Numbered from the stretch's first letter, positions 1 through 7,563 are shown. The stretch is DNA of 11,004 nt from JBGOTP01 sp041476545 (GCA_041476545.1 JBGOTP010000159.1:1-11004), one strand, 5' to 3'. Notes: generated from the letters alone by a model not told the origin. Translations and numbers: made by a program.

Positions 1-156
1 CAGAACATGGAGAACTACGGCGTGCCGCCCGACGTGTACGTCGACAACACGCCGGCCGATTTTCTCAAAGGCCGCGACATGCAGATCGAAAAGGCCGTCG
101 AGGTGCTGAAGGGGGAGATCGCCGGGAAGAAGACGTCCTCGGCGCAGCAGCAGTAG
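1..156 (+). CDS. Tricorn/S41-family protease, C-terminal end (partial)
   Basis: The window opens inside a gene; 51 codons and a TAG stop are visible in frame 1. The tail contains a GVPPDVYVDNTP stretch, then FLKGRD, then an amphipathic helix ending in KKTSSAQQQ. This resembles the extreme C-terminus of the serine peptidases of the S41/tricorn type, where a 'pathway PD-x-x-V-x-N-TP...GRD-x-Q-L' segment follows the catalytic domain. Those enzymes degrade peptides and are abundant, often exported, in acidobacteria. The catalytic Ser/Lys region lies upstream and cannot be checked here, so the assignment rests on tail similarity recalled from the family. The gene is followed after 52 bp by a permease on the same strand, so cotranscription is possible. 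Confidence 0.7.
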   Translation, partial: QNMENYGVPPDVYVDNTPADFLKGRDMQIEKAVEVLKGEIAGKKTSSAQQQ

Positions 157-160
157 CATC

Positions 161-196
161 GTTGCGCGTGCGGACGTAGCGCGAGCCACGCGCGAC
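161..196 (+). other. Inverted repeat / hairpin between protease and permease genes
   Basis: GTTGCGCGTG (161-170) pairs with CACGCGCGAC (187-196) over 10 bp with a single G-U pair and a 16-nt loop. It starts 5 bp after the protease stop codon and ends next to the permease's probable ribosome-binding region (AGG at 197-199). There is no T-run after it, so it is not a standard intrinsic terminator. It could stabilise the upstream 3' end or damp translation of the permease. Function is inference only; GC-rich DNA produces such stems by chance. Confidence 0.35.
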
Positions 197-208
197 AGGT
201 ACACGAAC

Positions 209-2647
209 ATGATGAGTGATGTGAAATTCGCGCTGCGGTCGCTGATGCGGGTCAAGGGGCTCGCGATCGCGGTCGTGCTCACGCTGGCCCTCGGCATCGG
301 CGCCAACGCCGCCATCTTCAGCATCGTCCGTGGCGTCCTGCTGCGACCGCTGGTCAACCGGGACGAAGCGCACCTTATCTATATCCGCCAGAGCGCGCCC
401 GGTGTCGGCACGGAGAACACGACGTTCTCGGTTCCCGAAATCGACGAACTGCGCGCCGGCCTGAAGCACGTCACCGGCCTCTGCGGCTTCTCCACGATCG
501 GCTTTACGATGGTCGGCCTTGGCGACCCGCAGCAGGTGCGCGCGGGCGTCGTCGACGGCGCGTACTTCGAGACGATGGGACTGCATGCGGTGCTGGGCCG
601 GTTGATCAACGCCGGAGATGACGGCCCGAACGCGGCAGGCGTCGCGGTCCTCACGCATCGCTTCTGGTCCACGACGCTGCACGCGGACCCCGGCGTGATT
701 GGCAAGCAGATTCGGCTCGGATTGCGACCGGCAACGGTTGTCGGCGTCCTCGAGCCGTCGGTGCCCTATCCGTCCGAGACCGAGTTGATCGCGAACGTCG
801 TCGTGAGCCCGCATCACCTGTCCGCGACGATGGTCACGGGGCGCGAGCACCGGATGACGGAAGTCTTCGGCCGGCTCGCGCCCGGCATGACGCTCGACCA
901 GGCGCGCGCGGAGTTGACGGCCGTTCATAGCGGAATCGTTCACGCGCATCCCGAGGCGTACCAGACGAAAGCGAACTTCACGATCAACGCCGTCCGCCTG
1001 CGCGATCAGATCACGTCTAAAGCGCGGACGGTACTGCTCGTGCTGCTCGCCGCGTCAGGCTTGATGTTCATCATCGCGTGCTCGAACGTCGCGAACCTGA
1101 TCCTCGCGCGGACCGTTCGGCGCGAGTCGGAACTCGCCGTTCGCGCGGCGCTCGGCGCGTCGACCGGCGCGCTGCGGCGGACGCTGCTCGCCGAGTCGCT
1201 GGTGCTGTGCGGCGCGGGCGGGTTGCTCGGCGTCGCGATCGCGCAGCCGATGGTAGCCGTGCTCTCGCGCTACGCCGCGCGGTTTTCCGTCCGCGCGCTC
1301 GATCTGCAACTGGACTGGACGATGATGGCCGTTGGCGTCGGCCTGGCGCTGGCGTCCGCCGTGCTGCTCGCGTATGTGCCGCGCCTGCCGTCGACGGATT
1401 CGAGGCACGGCCTCGGTCTGGCGAACGGCAGCCCGCGAACGACGAGCACGGCGAATCGCAAACTGCGGGCGTTCGCGGTTGTGCAGGTGGGCGCGTGCTT
1501 CATGCTGCTCGCCGGCGCCGGTATGCTGCTCCGCACGCTGATGGCGTTGCAGAAGTCCAACCCGGGCTTCGAGACGCGACAGGTGCTGGCGGTCAATGTG
1601 CCGGTGATGTCGTTCGGGAGATCCGGCGACCAGATTCGCGATTTCTATCGCGAGATGCGGCGCCGCGTCAGCGACATTCCTGGCGTCGCGCAGGTGGCCG
1701 TCGCGGCCGGCGTTCCGTGGCGCGATTCCGGTCTGGGTCTTGCGTTCACCGTCGAGGGCTGGCGGCGCGGGAAGGACGAGGACGATCCGCACGGACGGCA
1801 GCGCTCGATTTCGCCGGGCTACTTCGCGGCGCTCAACATCCCGATTGTCGAAGGGCGCGATTTCACCGACGCCGACGGCAGCAAGGCGGAGAGCGTGGTA
1901 ATTGTCAGCGCCGCCCTGGCGCAGCGGCTCTTTCCCGGCCAAAGCGTGCTCAACCGGCACCTGAGCTGGACGGATCCGATCGTCAAGTTCATCGGCGTCA
2001 GCGCGGAAGGACGCCGCATTGTCGGCATCGCCTCGGACATCAACGACGAGGAGATCGGCGGTCCGCCGATCATGATCATCTATCAGCCGTTCGAACAAGC
2101 GACGCTCGGCGGCCGACTTTTTGTGCACGCGCGGACGGATCCGTACGCGCTCGTGCCGCAGATCACACGGACGGTGCGGGAGATGGCGGCGGCGGATCAG
2201 CCGATCGAGCGCGCGGCGACGCTGGAAGACGTACGCGCGGACGTGCTGTCGCCGAACCGGCTGAACACGATCGTGTTCGGCGGCTTCGCGGCGGTGGCGC
2301 TGCTGATTTCGGTCGTCGGCGTCGCGGGCGTCCTGGCATTCTCGGTCAGCGGCCGGATGCGCGAGTTCGGCATCCGGATGGCGATCGGATCGCAACCGCG
2401 CGCGATCCTGGCCGGCGTCCTGCGGGAAGGCCTGTGGATGACAGGGGTCGGCATCGTTGCGGGAGCCGCCGGCGGACTCGTGATGTCGCGTATCGTCGGC
2501 AGCGTGATCGGCGAGGTGCAGCTGCCGGGTCCGTTGCCCACGATCGGCGCCGCGCTCGTGCTTCTCGTCGCAGCTCTCGGCGCCGCGGTGTGGCCGGCCG
2601 CGCGAGCCGCGCGGGTCGACGTCGTCCAGGCTTTGCGGGCCGACTAG
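209..2647 (+). CDS. Orphan MacB/FtsX-type ABC permease (acidobacterial duplicated permease family)
   Basis: An 812-residue inner-membrane protein with a duplicated MacB-like architecture. The N-terminus (SDVKFALRSLMRVKG, then a membrane helix with TLALGIGANAAIFS at about 25-38) is the hallmark of the family. A periplasmic MacB_PCD-like domain (about 50-265) follows, then a first FtsX block with helices near 273-295, 325-350 and 370-390, including the conserved NVANLILAR and ELAVRAALGAS segments (293-317). A second helix (420-445), second periplasmic domain (about 455-665) and second FtsX block (about 690-808, REFGIRMAIGS) complete it. There is no ABC ATPase on either side, so it is an 'orphan' permease. 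Its role is unknown; MacAB-like export or envelope signalling are the family-based guesses. The start is one of two adjacent ATGs (209 or 212), with AGG 9-12 nt upstream. Confidence 0.93.
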   Translation: MMSDVKFALRSLMRVKGLAIAVVLTLALGIGANAAIFSIVRGVLLRPLVNRDEAHLIYIRQSAPGVGTENTTFSVPEIDELRAGLKHVTGLCGFSTIGFTMVGLGDPQQVRAGVVDGAYFETMGLHAVLGRLINAGDDGPNAAGVAVLTHRFWSTTLHADPGVIGKQIRLGLRPATVVGVLEPSVPYPSETELIANVVVSPHHLSATMVTGREHRMTEVFGRLAPGMTLDQARAELTAVHSGIVHAHPEAYQTKANFTINAVRLRDQITSKARTVLLVLLAASGLMFIIACSNVANLILARTVRRESELAVRAALGASTGALRRTLLAESLVLCGAGGLLGVAIAQPMVAVLSRYAARFSVRALDLQLDWTMMAVGVGLALASAVLLAYVPRLPSTDSRHGLGLANGSPRTTSTANRKLRAFAVVQVGACFMLLAGAGMLLRTLMALQKSNPGFETRQVLAVNVPVMSFGRSGDQIRDFYREMRRRVSDIPGVAQVAVAAGVPWRDSGLGLAFTVEGWRRGKDEDDPHGRQRSISPGYFAALNIPIVEGRDFTDADGSKAESVVIVSAALAQRLFPGQSVLNRHLSWTDPIVKFIGVSAEGRRIVGIASDINDEEIGGPPIMIIYQPFEQATLGGRLFVHARTDPYALVPQITRTVREMAAADQPIERAATLEDVRADVLSPNRLNTIVFGGFAAVALLISVVGVAGVLAFSVSGRMREFGIRMAIGSQPRAILAGVLREGLWMTGVGIVAGAAGGLVMSRIVGSVIGEVQLPGPLPTIGAALVLLVAALGAAVWPAARAARVDVVQALRAD

Positions 2648-2665
2648 AGTAGCCTTGGGAAACAA

Positions 2666-2700
2666 TCAGCTCTCAGGTTTCAGCTCTCAGCTCTCAGCTT
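2666..2700. repeat. Five-unit heptamer array (TCAGCTC)n at the 3' end of cobA-hemD
   Basis: On the plus strand the sequence divides exactly into TCAGCTC, TCAGGTT, TCAGCTC, TCAGCTC and TCAGCTT, five 7-bp units with two variants. It lies in the junction between the convergent permease and cobA-hemD genes. Read on the minus strand it supplies codons 508-513 (KLRAES) and the TGA stop of cobA-hemD. The same repeat type, in the opposite genomic orientation, lies inside hemC (4914-5004). I see no terminal inverted repeats or transposase, so it looks like a small tandem repeat seeded and expanded locally rather than an insertion sequence. Confidence 0.9.
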
Positions 2701-4221
2701 CTGGAAGTACTCCACAATGCTGGTCGTCAGCGCCGGAATCGTATAGTGCGCCGGCATGATCGATGTCTGTATCGCGTAGTGCGTGGCCGCAGCCGCGGTC
2801 ACCGGGCCGATGGAGGCGACAACGGTTGAGCGGAGGAGGTCGGCGGCCGGCTCGGCTCCCAGGACTTTCACGAACGCACGCACGGCCGAGGCGCTCGTAA
2901 AGGTGACGACATCGATCTGGCGATCGAGCAGCAGCCGATAGATGTCGAGATCGCCTTCGCGGTCGAATTCGGCGGGCACAGTGCGATAGGCGACGACTTC
3001 CGTGACCTCGGCGCCCATGTTCCGCAGCGCGTCCGCGATCACCTCGCGGCCGATGTCAGCACGGGGCAGCAGGACCCTCAGTCCACGCACGTCGCCCTGC
3101 TGCGACATGGCGTGACCGATCCGCTCGGCGCGGTACTCGGCGGGGACGAGGTCGACTTTCAGGCCGTTCCGCGTGAGGCGCTCGGCCGTCACCGGTCCGA
3201 CGGCGCACAGCTTCACGCCGTGCAGCGCGCGCACGTCGAAGGGCGACGCGAGCAGTCGCGACATGAACGCCTCCACCGCATTCGCGCTCGAGAACACGAT
3301 CCAGTCGAACCGGCCAGCGCGCGCGCACACTTCGTCGAGCGGACGGTAGTCCTCCGGCGGCAGGATGCGGATCATCGGCGCCTCGATCGCCTCGGCGCCG
3401 AGCGACTCGAGCAACTCCACGAACTCCGCCGCATCCTCGCGGGGCCGCGTGACGAGGATCCGCTTGCCGAATAGCGGCCTCGCATCGAACCATCGCACGT
3501 GCTCCCGCAGCGCGGCCACACGCCCCACGACGAGAATGGCCGGCCGGCGGTCGCCCGATTGCCGCACCGTGCGGGCGATGTCGTCGAGTGAACCCGTGAT
3601 CGTCTCTTGCGTCGGCAGCGTGCCGTTGTAGACGAGCGCGGCGGTGTCGCCGGGCGGCCGTCCGTGCGAGACGAGCGCGGCGAGCACGTGCGGCAACTGA
3701 TCGGGTCCGACGTAGCAGACGATCGTGCCGTCCAGACGGGCGAGGCTCGTCCAGTCAATCGGGGGCAGTGCCGTGCTTCCATCCTCGTGACCGCGCACGA
3801 ACGTGAGCGTGTCGCCGCCACCAGCATAGGTGAGCGGCACTCCGGCGTAGCTCGCTGTGCCGATGCCGGCCGGAATCCCCGGCACGACTTCGAAGCGCAC
3901 GCCCTGTTCGTGCAGGAACAGCGCCTCGGCGCCGCCGCTATCGAAGACGAACGGGTCGCCCCACTTCAGGCGGGCGATCGTCTTCCCCTCGCGTGCCTTC
4001 TCGGAGATGAGATAGCAGATGGCTTCCTGATCGAGCGGTTGCGGCGACGCGAGGCCGACATCGATCTTCTCGGCGTCGGCGCGCGCGTGACGCAGCAGCC
4101 GAGTGTGTACTGAATGGTCGTATAGCACGACGTCGGCTGCCATGAGGCACTGCAGGCCCCGGACCGTGATGAGCCCTGGATCGCCTGGGCCGGCGCCGAT
4201 GATGTACACGATGCTTCGCAT
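2680..4221 (-). CDS. cobA-hemD: Fused uroporphyrinogen-III C-methyltransferase / uroporphyrinogen-III synthase
   Basis: A cytoplasmic 513-residue bifunctional protein. Residues 1 to about 245 are a SAM-dependent uroporphyrinogen-III methyltransferase (SUMT): GAGPGDPGLIT at 9-19, the LYD segment at 33-35, RLKWGDPFVF at 84-93, and VVPGIPAGIG at 112-121 ahead of YAGVPLT. It converts uroporphyrinogen III to precorrin-2 for siroheme or B12. Residues from about 250 to 505 are uroporphyrinogen-III synthase (HemD), beginning FGKRILVTRPRED and including a FSSANAVEAF segment. The SUMT loop reads K-W-G-D where the classic motif is K-G-G-D, and the TH-type motif after PLT is changed to YAGGG. I recall similar variants in acidobacterial fusions, so it is probably active. 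The last six codons and the stop come from a heptamer repeat. The ATG lies 3 bp after hemC's stop, so translational coupling is likely. It is the last gene of the operon. Confidence 0.95.
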   Translation of the reverse strand: MRSIVYIIGAGPGDPGLITVRGLQCLMAADVVLYDHSVHTRLLRHARADAEKIDVGLASPQPLDQEAICYLISEKAREGKTIARLKWGDPFVFDSGGAEALFLHEQGVRFEVVPGIPAGIGTASYAGVPLTYAGGGDTLTFVRGHEDGSTALPPIDWTSLARLDGTIVCYVGPDQLPHVLAALVSHGRPPGDTAALVYNGTLPTQETITGSLDDIARTVRQSGDRRPAILVVGRVAALREHVRWFDARPLFGKRILVTRPREDAAEFVELLESLGAEAIEAPMIRILPPEDYRPLDEVCARAGRFDWIVFSSANAVEAFMSRLLASPFDVRALHGVKLCAVGPVTAERLTRNGLKVDLVPAEYRAERIGHAMSQQGDVRGLRVLLPRADIGREVIADALRNMGAEVTEVVAYRTVPAEFDREGDLDIYRLLLDRQIDVVTFTSASAVRAFVKVLGAEPAADLLRSTVVASIGPVTAAAATHYAIQTSIMPAHYTIPALTTSIVEYFQKLRAES

Positions 4222-4224
4222 TTG

Positions 4225-5337
4225 TTACCGTTGAATGCCTCTCGCCTTGTCGTGGGCGTCGCTGTCCTGCGCTCGCTGCGCATCCGCCAGAATGTCGCCC
4301 GCGCCCTGGGCGATGAGTTGCGCGGCCACGCGGGCGCCGATCGCCTTCGCATCCTGTCCGGGCCCCGTGCCGGCGGCGCGGACCAGGCGGCTGCCATCGA
4401 GCGCGACCACAACGGCCACGAGCTCGATCGCGTCGTTGTTGTCAGGGTCTCCAGGGCCGGCGGTTCCGGCGGGTGATGCCAGTGCGCCGATCGGCGTCTG
4501 ACAGCCTCCGCCGAGCGCGTCAACGAGCGCGCGCTCGGCTGCCAGCGCCGCCCCTGCCCGTCGGTCGTCTATTCGCGCGACCACGCGCCGGACCTCATCC
4601 TCACCCTGGTCGTCGCCGGTGCGAATCTCGATGGCGACGATCCCCTGTCCGGGAGCCGGTACGCACACGTCGACCGGCAGGGCGAACGAGATGCGGGACG
4701 CGAAGCCGAGGCGGCGAAGACCCGCCGCGGCCAGGACGAGCGCATCATACTCACCAGCATCGACTTTGCGGAGCCGCGTGTCGAGATTGCCGCGGATCTG
4801 AGCGAAGCGCGCACGCGGGAAGACTTGCATCAGCTGCGCCACGCGGCGCACGCTCCCAGTCCCGATCGAGGGTGCGGCTCCGATCGCGGCAACAAGGTCC
4901 TCAAGACGCGCAAGGGTTAAGGGCTGAGGGCCGACGGACAAGGGCTGAGGGCTAAGGGCTGAGGGCTGGGAACCGAGAGCTGAAAGCTGATAGCCGACAG
5001 CTGAAGGCAGCACCACCGCATCACGCGGATCTTCGCGCGGAAGGACTCCGCCGATCGCCAAGCCTTCAGGCAGGATGGCTGGCATGTCCTTGCTACTGTG
5101 CACCGCGAGGTCAATCTCATCCCGGAGCAGCGCGTCTTCGATCTCTTTGACGAAGAGCCGCTTGCCGCCGATTTCCGAGAGTGGCGCATCCTGCAGGCGG
5201 TCTCCCGACGTCTTGATGACGACGATGCGGCAGGCCGGTCCGCCCGTTTTGGCGATCTGGGCCGCCACGGCGTTGGCCTGCCACAAGGCCAGCCGGCTGC
5301 CGCGCGTACCGAGTCTCAGTTCTGGAACGGAAGGCAC
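4225..5337 (-). CDS. hemC: Hydroxymethylbilane synthase (porphobilinogen deaminase) with a repeat-encoded insertion
   Basis: HemC polymerises four porphobilinogen units into hydroxymethylbilane in the cytoplasm. The N-terminus LRLGTRGSRLALWQA is standard. HSSKDMP places the catalytic aspartate at residue 84, the same number as in E. coli, and REDPRDAVV follows. GTGSVRR (159-165) and RGNLDTRL (182-189) are substrate/cofactor-binding arginine segments, and GGGCQTPIG puts the dipyrromethane-anchoring cysteine at 279, against 242 in E. coli. The protein has 370 residues against about 310 normally. Most of the excess is residues 112-141, encoded by a 7-bp tandem repeat, lying between the two catalytic segments. 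There is a smaller extra stretch near 288-305. The start is GTG at 5335-5337, 10 bp after hemA's stop; no in-frame ATG lies nearby and LRLGTRGS needs this start. No clear Shine-Dalgarno is visible, so coupling to hemA is likely. Confidence 0.95.
   Translation of the reverse strand: MPSVPELRLGTRGSRLALWQANAVAAQIAKTGGPACRIVVIKTSGDRLQDAPLSEIGGKRLFVKEIEDALLRDEIDLAVHSSKDMPAILPEGLAIGGVLPREDPRDAVVLPSAVGYQLSALGSQPSALSPQPLSVGPQPLTLARLEDLVAAIGAAPSIGTGSVRRVAQLMQVFPRARFAQIRGNLDTRLRKVDAGEYDALVLAAAGLRRLGFASRISFALPVDVCVPAPGQGIVAIEIRTGDDQGEDEVRRVVARIDDRRAGAALAAERALVDALGGGCQTPIGALASPAGTAGPGDPDNNDAIELVAVVVALDGSRLVRAAGTGPGQDAKAIGARVAAQLIAQGAGDILADAQRAQDSDAHDKARGIQR
4914..5004. repeat. Thirteen-unit heptamer array in frame inside hemC
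   Basis: In hemC's reading direction the array is TCAGCTG, TCGGCTA, TCAGCTT, TCAGCTC, TCGGTTC, CCAGCCC, TCAGCCC, TTAGCCC, TCAGCCC, TTGTCCG, TCGGCCC, TCAGCCC, TTAACCC: 91 bp of degenerate 7-bp units with three exact TCAGCCC copies. The first half uses TCAGCTY units and the second TCAGCCC units, suggesting two expansion steps. Because 7 and 3 share no factor, the protein repeats every 7 residues (QLSALGS, QPSALSP, QPLSVGP, QPLTL). All 13 units are stop-free in this direction. It is the same repeat type as at 2666-2700, in inverted genomic orientation. Confidence 0.9.
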
Positions 5338-5347
5338 GGTAGGGATC

Positions 5348-6709
5348 TTAGCGTCCTGAGCCGCCGGAGGATCGACTCTTGGGTCCGGGAAACGGTTCGA
5401 CCCGACCTCGGGGCCGGCGTTCGCCTTCGGCGCCCTCGAGGTTGTCCAGCCCCCAAAGACGGGTCACAACCTCGGCGTAGTTGCCGACGGTGTCTGGGTC
5501 GCCTCCGAGCGCCTTGAGCTGCTCGGTGGGCTTCAGGAGCAGCTTCTCGATGATGAGATGCGTGATGTCCTCGAGCCGTTCCTTCGCTTCAGGAGGCAAC
5601 GTGGCCAGTTTGGGCTCGAGCCGATCGATTTCGGACCGGCGTACCTGTTCGAAGTGATTGCGTAGAGCCACGACGGTTGGAATCGCACCGCGCGACCGGA
5701 GCCACTGGGCAAACTTGTCGACCTCCTCGCTGATGATGGCCTGAGCCCGGGCGATTTCGCCTTCCCGCCGCGCCATGTTCTCGCGCACGGTGATCTGCAG
5801 GTCGTCGATGTTGTAGAGGAAGACCTGCTCGATTTCTCCCGCCTCGGCTTCGACGTCTCGCGGCATGGCGATGTCGATGATGAAGAGCGGCCGGTTCCGG
5901 CGCGGCCGCATGACGGCTTCGACGTGGGCCTTTGTCAGGATCGGCGATAGGGCGCCGGTGGCGGTGATGACGATGTCGCTCGCGCTGAGGACGGCGTCGA
6001 TGTCTTCCCAGGGAGCGACCGACGCGCCTCCGATGGCCTCGGCCGTTCGCGTGGCATGCGACATGGTCCGGCTGACAATGGTGACGCGACCGACGCCTTG
6101 GGATTTCATGTGCAGGGCGGTAAGCTTGCCCATCTCGCCTGCGCCCACGACGAGTATATCGCGGCCGTTCAGACCGCCGAAGATCTTGCGCGCGAGCGCG
6201 ACGGCGGCGAATCCGATCGACACGGCACCCGACCCGACGCCGGTTTCCGTACGCACCCGTTTGCCAACGCCAAATGACGAGTGGAACAGGCGGTTGAGGA
6301 GCGGTCCCACCGTCTGTTCCGCGGTCGCGGTCGTGAGCGCTTCTTTCACCTGTCCGAGAATCTGCGGCTCGCCGACGACCAGGGAGTCCAGGCCCGAGGC
6401 CACACGAAACAAATGACGGGTGACGTCGAGATCGACGAGGTCGTACAGGTGCGGCTTGAGGGTTGCCGCATCCAGGCCGTGGAAGTCGGTGAGAAAGCTC
6501 GCCAGATCGGCCCGTGCCGGTTCGGCATCGTCGCACACAGCGTAGATCTCGGCCCGGTTGCAGGTCGACACGACCACTGCTTCGCGGGCGCAGCCGCGGG
6601 CGGCAAGCGCGCGTACAGCGGAGGCGACGCCGCCTGCATGGAAATCGAGCCGCTCCCGCAGTTCAACGGGCGCCGTGCGGTGACTAATGCCTACGAGGAG
6701 CAGATGCAT
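5348..6709 (-). CDS. hemA: Glutamyl-tRNA reductase
   Basis: A cytoplasmic enzyme of 453 residues that reduces glutamyl-tRNA(Glu) with NADPH to glutamate-1-semialdehyde, the first committed step of C5-pathway tetrapyrrole synthesis. The N-terminus MHLLLVGISHRTAPVELRE is typical. STCNRAEIY contains the catalytic cysteine at residue 50, exactly the conserved position. H100 and the LDSLVVGEPQILGQVK segment (108-123) belong to the catalytic domain. GAGEMG at 189-194 is the NADPH-binding loop, followed by the SRT segment, and the C-terminal half (about 310-420) is the dimerisation helix region. The C-terminus is a basic, Pro/Gly/Ser-rich tail. The ATG start lies 8 bp after the ccsA/hemX stop. Gene order hemX-hemA-hemC-hemD echoes the arrangement known from several phyla. 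No hemB or hemL is in the window. Confidence 0.97.
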   Translation of the reverse strand: MHLLLVGISHRTAPVELRERLDFHAGGVASAVRALAARGCAREAVVVSTCNRAEIYAVCDDAEPARADLASFLTDFHGLDAATLKPHLYDLVDLDVTRHLFRVASGLDSLVVGEPQILGQVKEALTTATAEQTVGPLLNRLFHSSFGVGKRVRTETGVGSGAVSIGFAAVALARKIFGGLNGRDILVVGAGEMGKLTALHMKSQGVGRVTIVSRTMSHATRTAEAIGGASVAPWEDIDAVLSASDIVITATGALSPILTKAHVEAVMRPRRNRPLFIIDIAMPRDVEAEAGEIEQVFLYNIDDLQITVRENMARREGEIARAQAIISEEVDKFAQWLRSRGAIPTVVALRNHFEQVRRSEIDRLEPKLATLPPEAKERLEDITHLIIEKLLLKPTEQLKALGGDPDTVGNYAEVVTRLWGLDNLEGAEGERRPRGRVEPFPGPKSRSSGGSGR

Positions 6710-6717
6710 TCACAGTT

Positions 6718-7548
6718 CTAAAAGTCATGACTATTCGTCACGAAATAGCTGATCGGCACGAAATTCAACAGCACGATCACAAAACCAATCGCCGACAGAT
6801 ATGCAGCGCGCCGGCCGCCCCAGCCGATACGGCGGGCGGCAAACACCTCGAAGGAATACACCAGCCAGCAGACCAGCGCGACGAAGATTTTCGGATCGAG
6901 CAGCGATATGGCCTGCACGCGGGGATCGGCGATGCCGGCCGCGTCGCCGCGCGCATTGGACGTCCAGATGACACCGACGACCAATCCGACGGTGAGAAAA
7001 ATCCAGCCGAGGGCAATGGCACGCTGATTCATCGAGTCGAGGACTTGCAGAGAAGGCAGGCGCGCGTAGAAGAAGCCCAGGTGCTTCGCCTTGATTTCCT
7101 TGAAGAGGAGGACGTAGGTCACGCCAATCATGCAGGCCAGGGCGAAGCTCGCGTAGGCGCACATCAAAGAAGACACGTGCAGGCTGAAGAGCGGACCTCG
7201 GAGCACCGGCGGGGGACTGTCGACGCCTGGCCGGACCGCGGGAATGGCCTGCAGGGCGACGAGGAGCGGGGCAATGAAGGTCCCCATCGCGCGTTCGTTG
7301 GTCGTCATTTCGGTGTACAGGTACGAGAGGGCGAGCAGCCACACAAACGTCGAGATGGCGGAGGTCGCTCCGGTAATCGGGATTTGACCGGCCTGCATGG
7401 TCTCCATGCCGATGACGAACGTGTGCGCCAGCGCGGCCAGCCCGAGCAGCGTCGTGGCCGCGCGACCCACGACCGGCTGACGCCGGGCGAAGTGCCAGAC
7501 ATACGCGACGCACGCTGCAGCATAGAAGGCGAGCGGAACAAGGTTCAT
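6718..7548 (-). CDS. CcsA/HemX-type cytochrome c assembly membrane protein
   Basis: A polytopic membrane protein of 276 residues with about eight hydrophobic segments (near 3-20, 31-49, 61-79, 88-104, 125-149, 179-196, 220-238 and 247-270). It belongs by length, topology and gene context to the CcsA/CcmC/HemX cytochrome c assembly family. Family members handle heme at the membrane or, for HemX, affect HemA levels. Candidate heme-ligand histidines are H19, H42, H124 and H274, the last in a C-terminal NSHDF similar to the family's terminal His motif. The tryptophan-rich WxWDPKE signature is reduced to LLDPK (216-220), which argues for a HemX-like role rather than a full CcsA heme handler. It sits 8 bp upstream of hemA. 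Its ATG is 15 bp after the VWFA gene's stop, with no visible Shine-Dalgarno. Confidence 0.85.
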   Translation of the reverse strand: MNLVPLAFYAAACVAYVWHFARRQPVVGRAATTLLGLAALAHTFVIGMETMQAGQIPITGATSAISTFVWLLALSYLYTEMTTNERAMGTFIAPLLVALQAIPAVRPGVDSPPPVLRGPLFSLHVSSLMCAYASFALACMIGVTYVLLFKEIKAKHLGFFYARLPSLQVLDSMNQRAIALGWIFLTVGLVVGVIWTSNARGDAAGIADPRVQAISLLDPKIFVALVCWLVYSFEVFAARRIGWGGRRAAYLSAIGFVIVLLNFVPISYFVTNSHDF

Positions 7549-7563
7549 AGGGATCGTGAGTGG

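Noticed and set aside
1055..2665. 536-codon open frame on the minus strand opposite the permease
   Set aside because: It is the antisense shadow of a clear MacB/FtsX gene in GC-rich DNA; its translation is Arg/His/Asp-rich with no recognisable domain.
2648..2665. Terminator between the convergent permease and cobA-hemD genes
   Set aside because: Only 18 bp, with no stem-loop or T-run; the neighbouring heptamer array is not self-complementary enough to form a convincing hairpin.
4914..5004. CRISPR array or insertion-sequence remnant in hemC
   Set aside because: Units are 7 bp with no unique spacers, terminal inverted repeats or transposase, and the reading frame is intact; it is a short tandem repeat.
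4225..5337. hemC as a pseudogene because of the repeat
   Set aside because: The frame is intact, Asp84, the arginine segments and Cys279 are all present, and it sits within a tight operon; an active enzyme with an enlarged loop is more likely.
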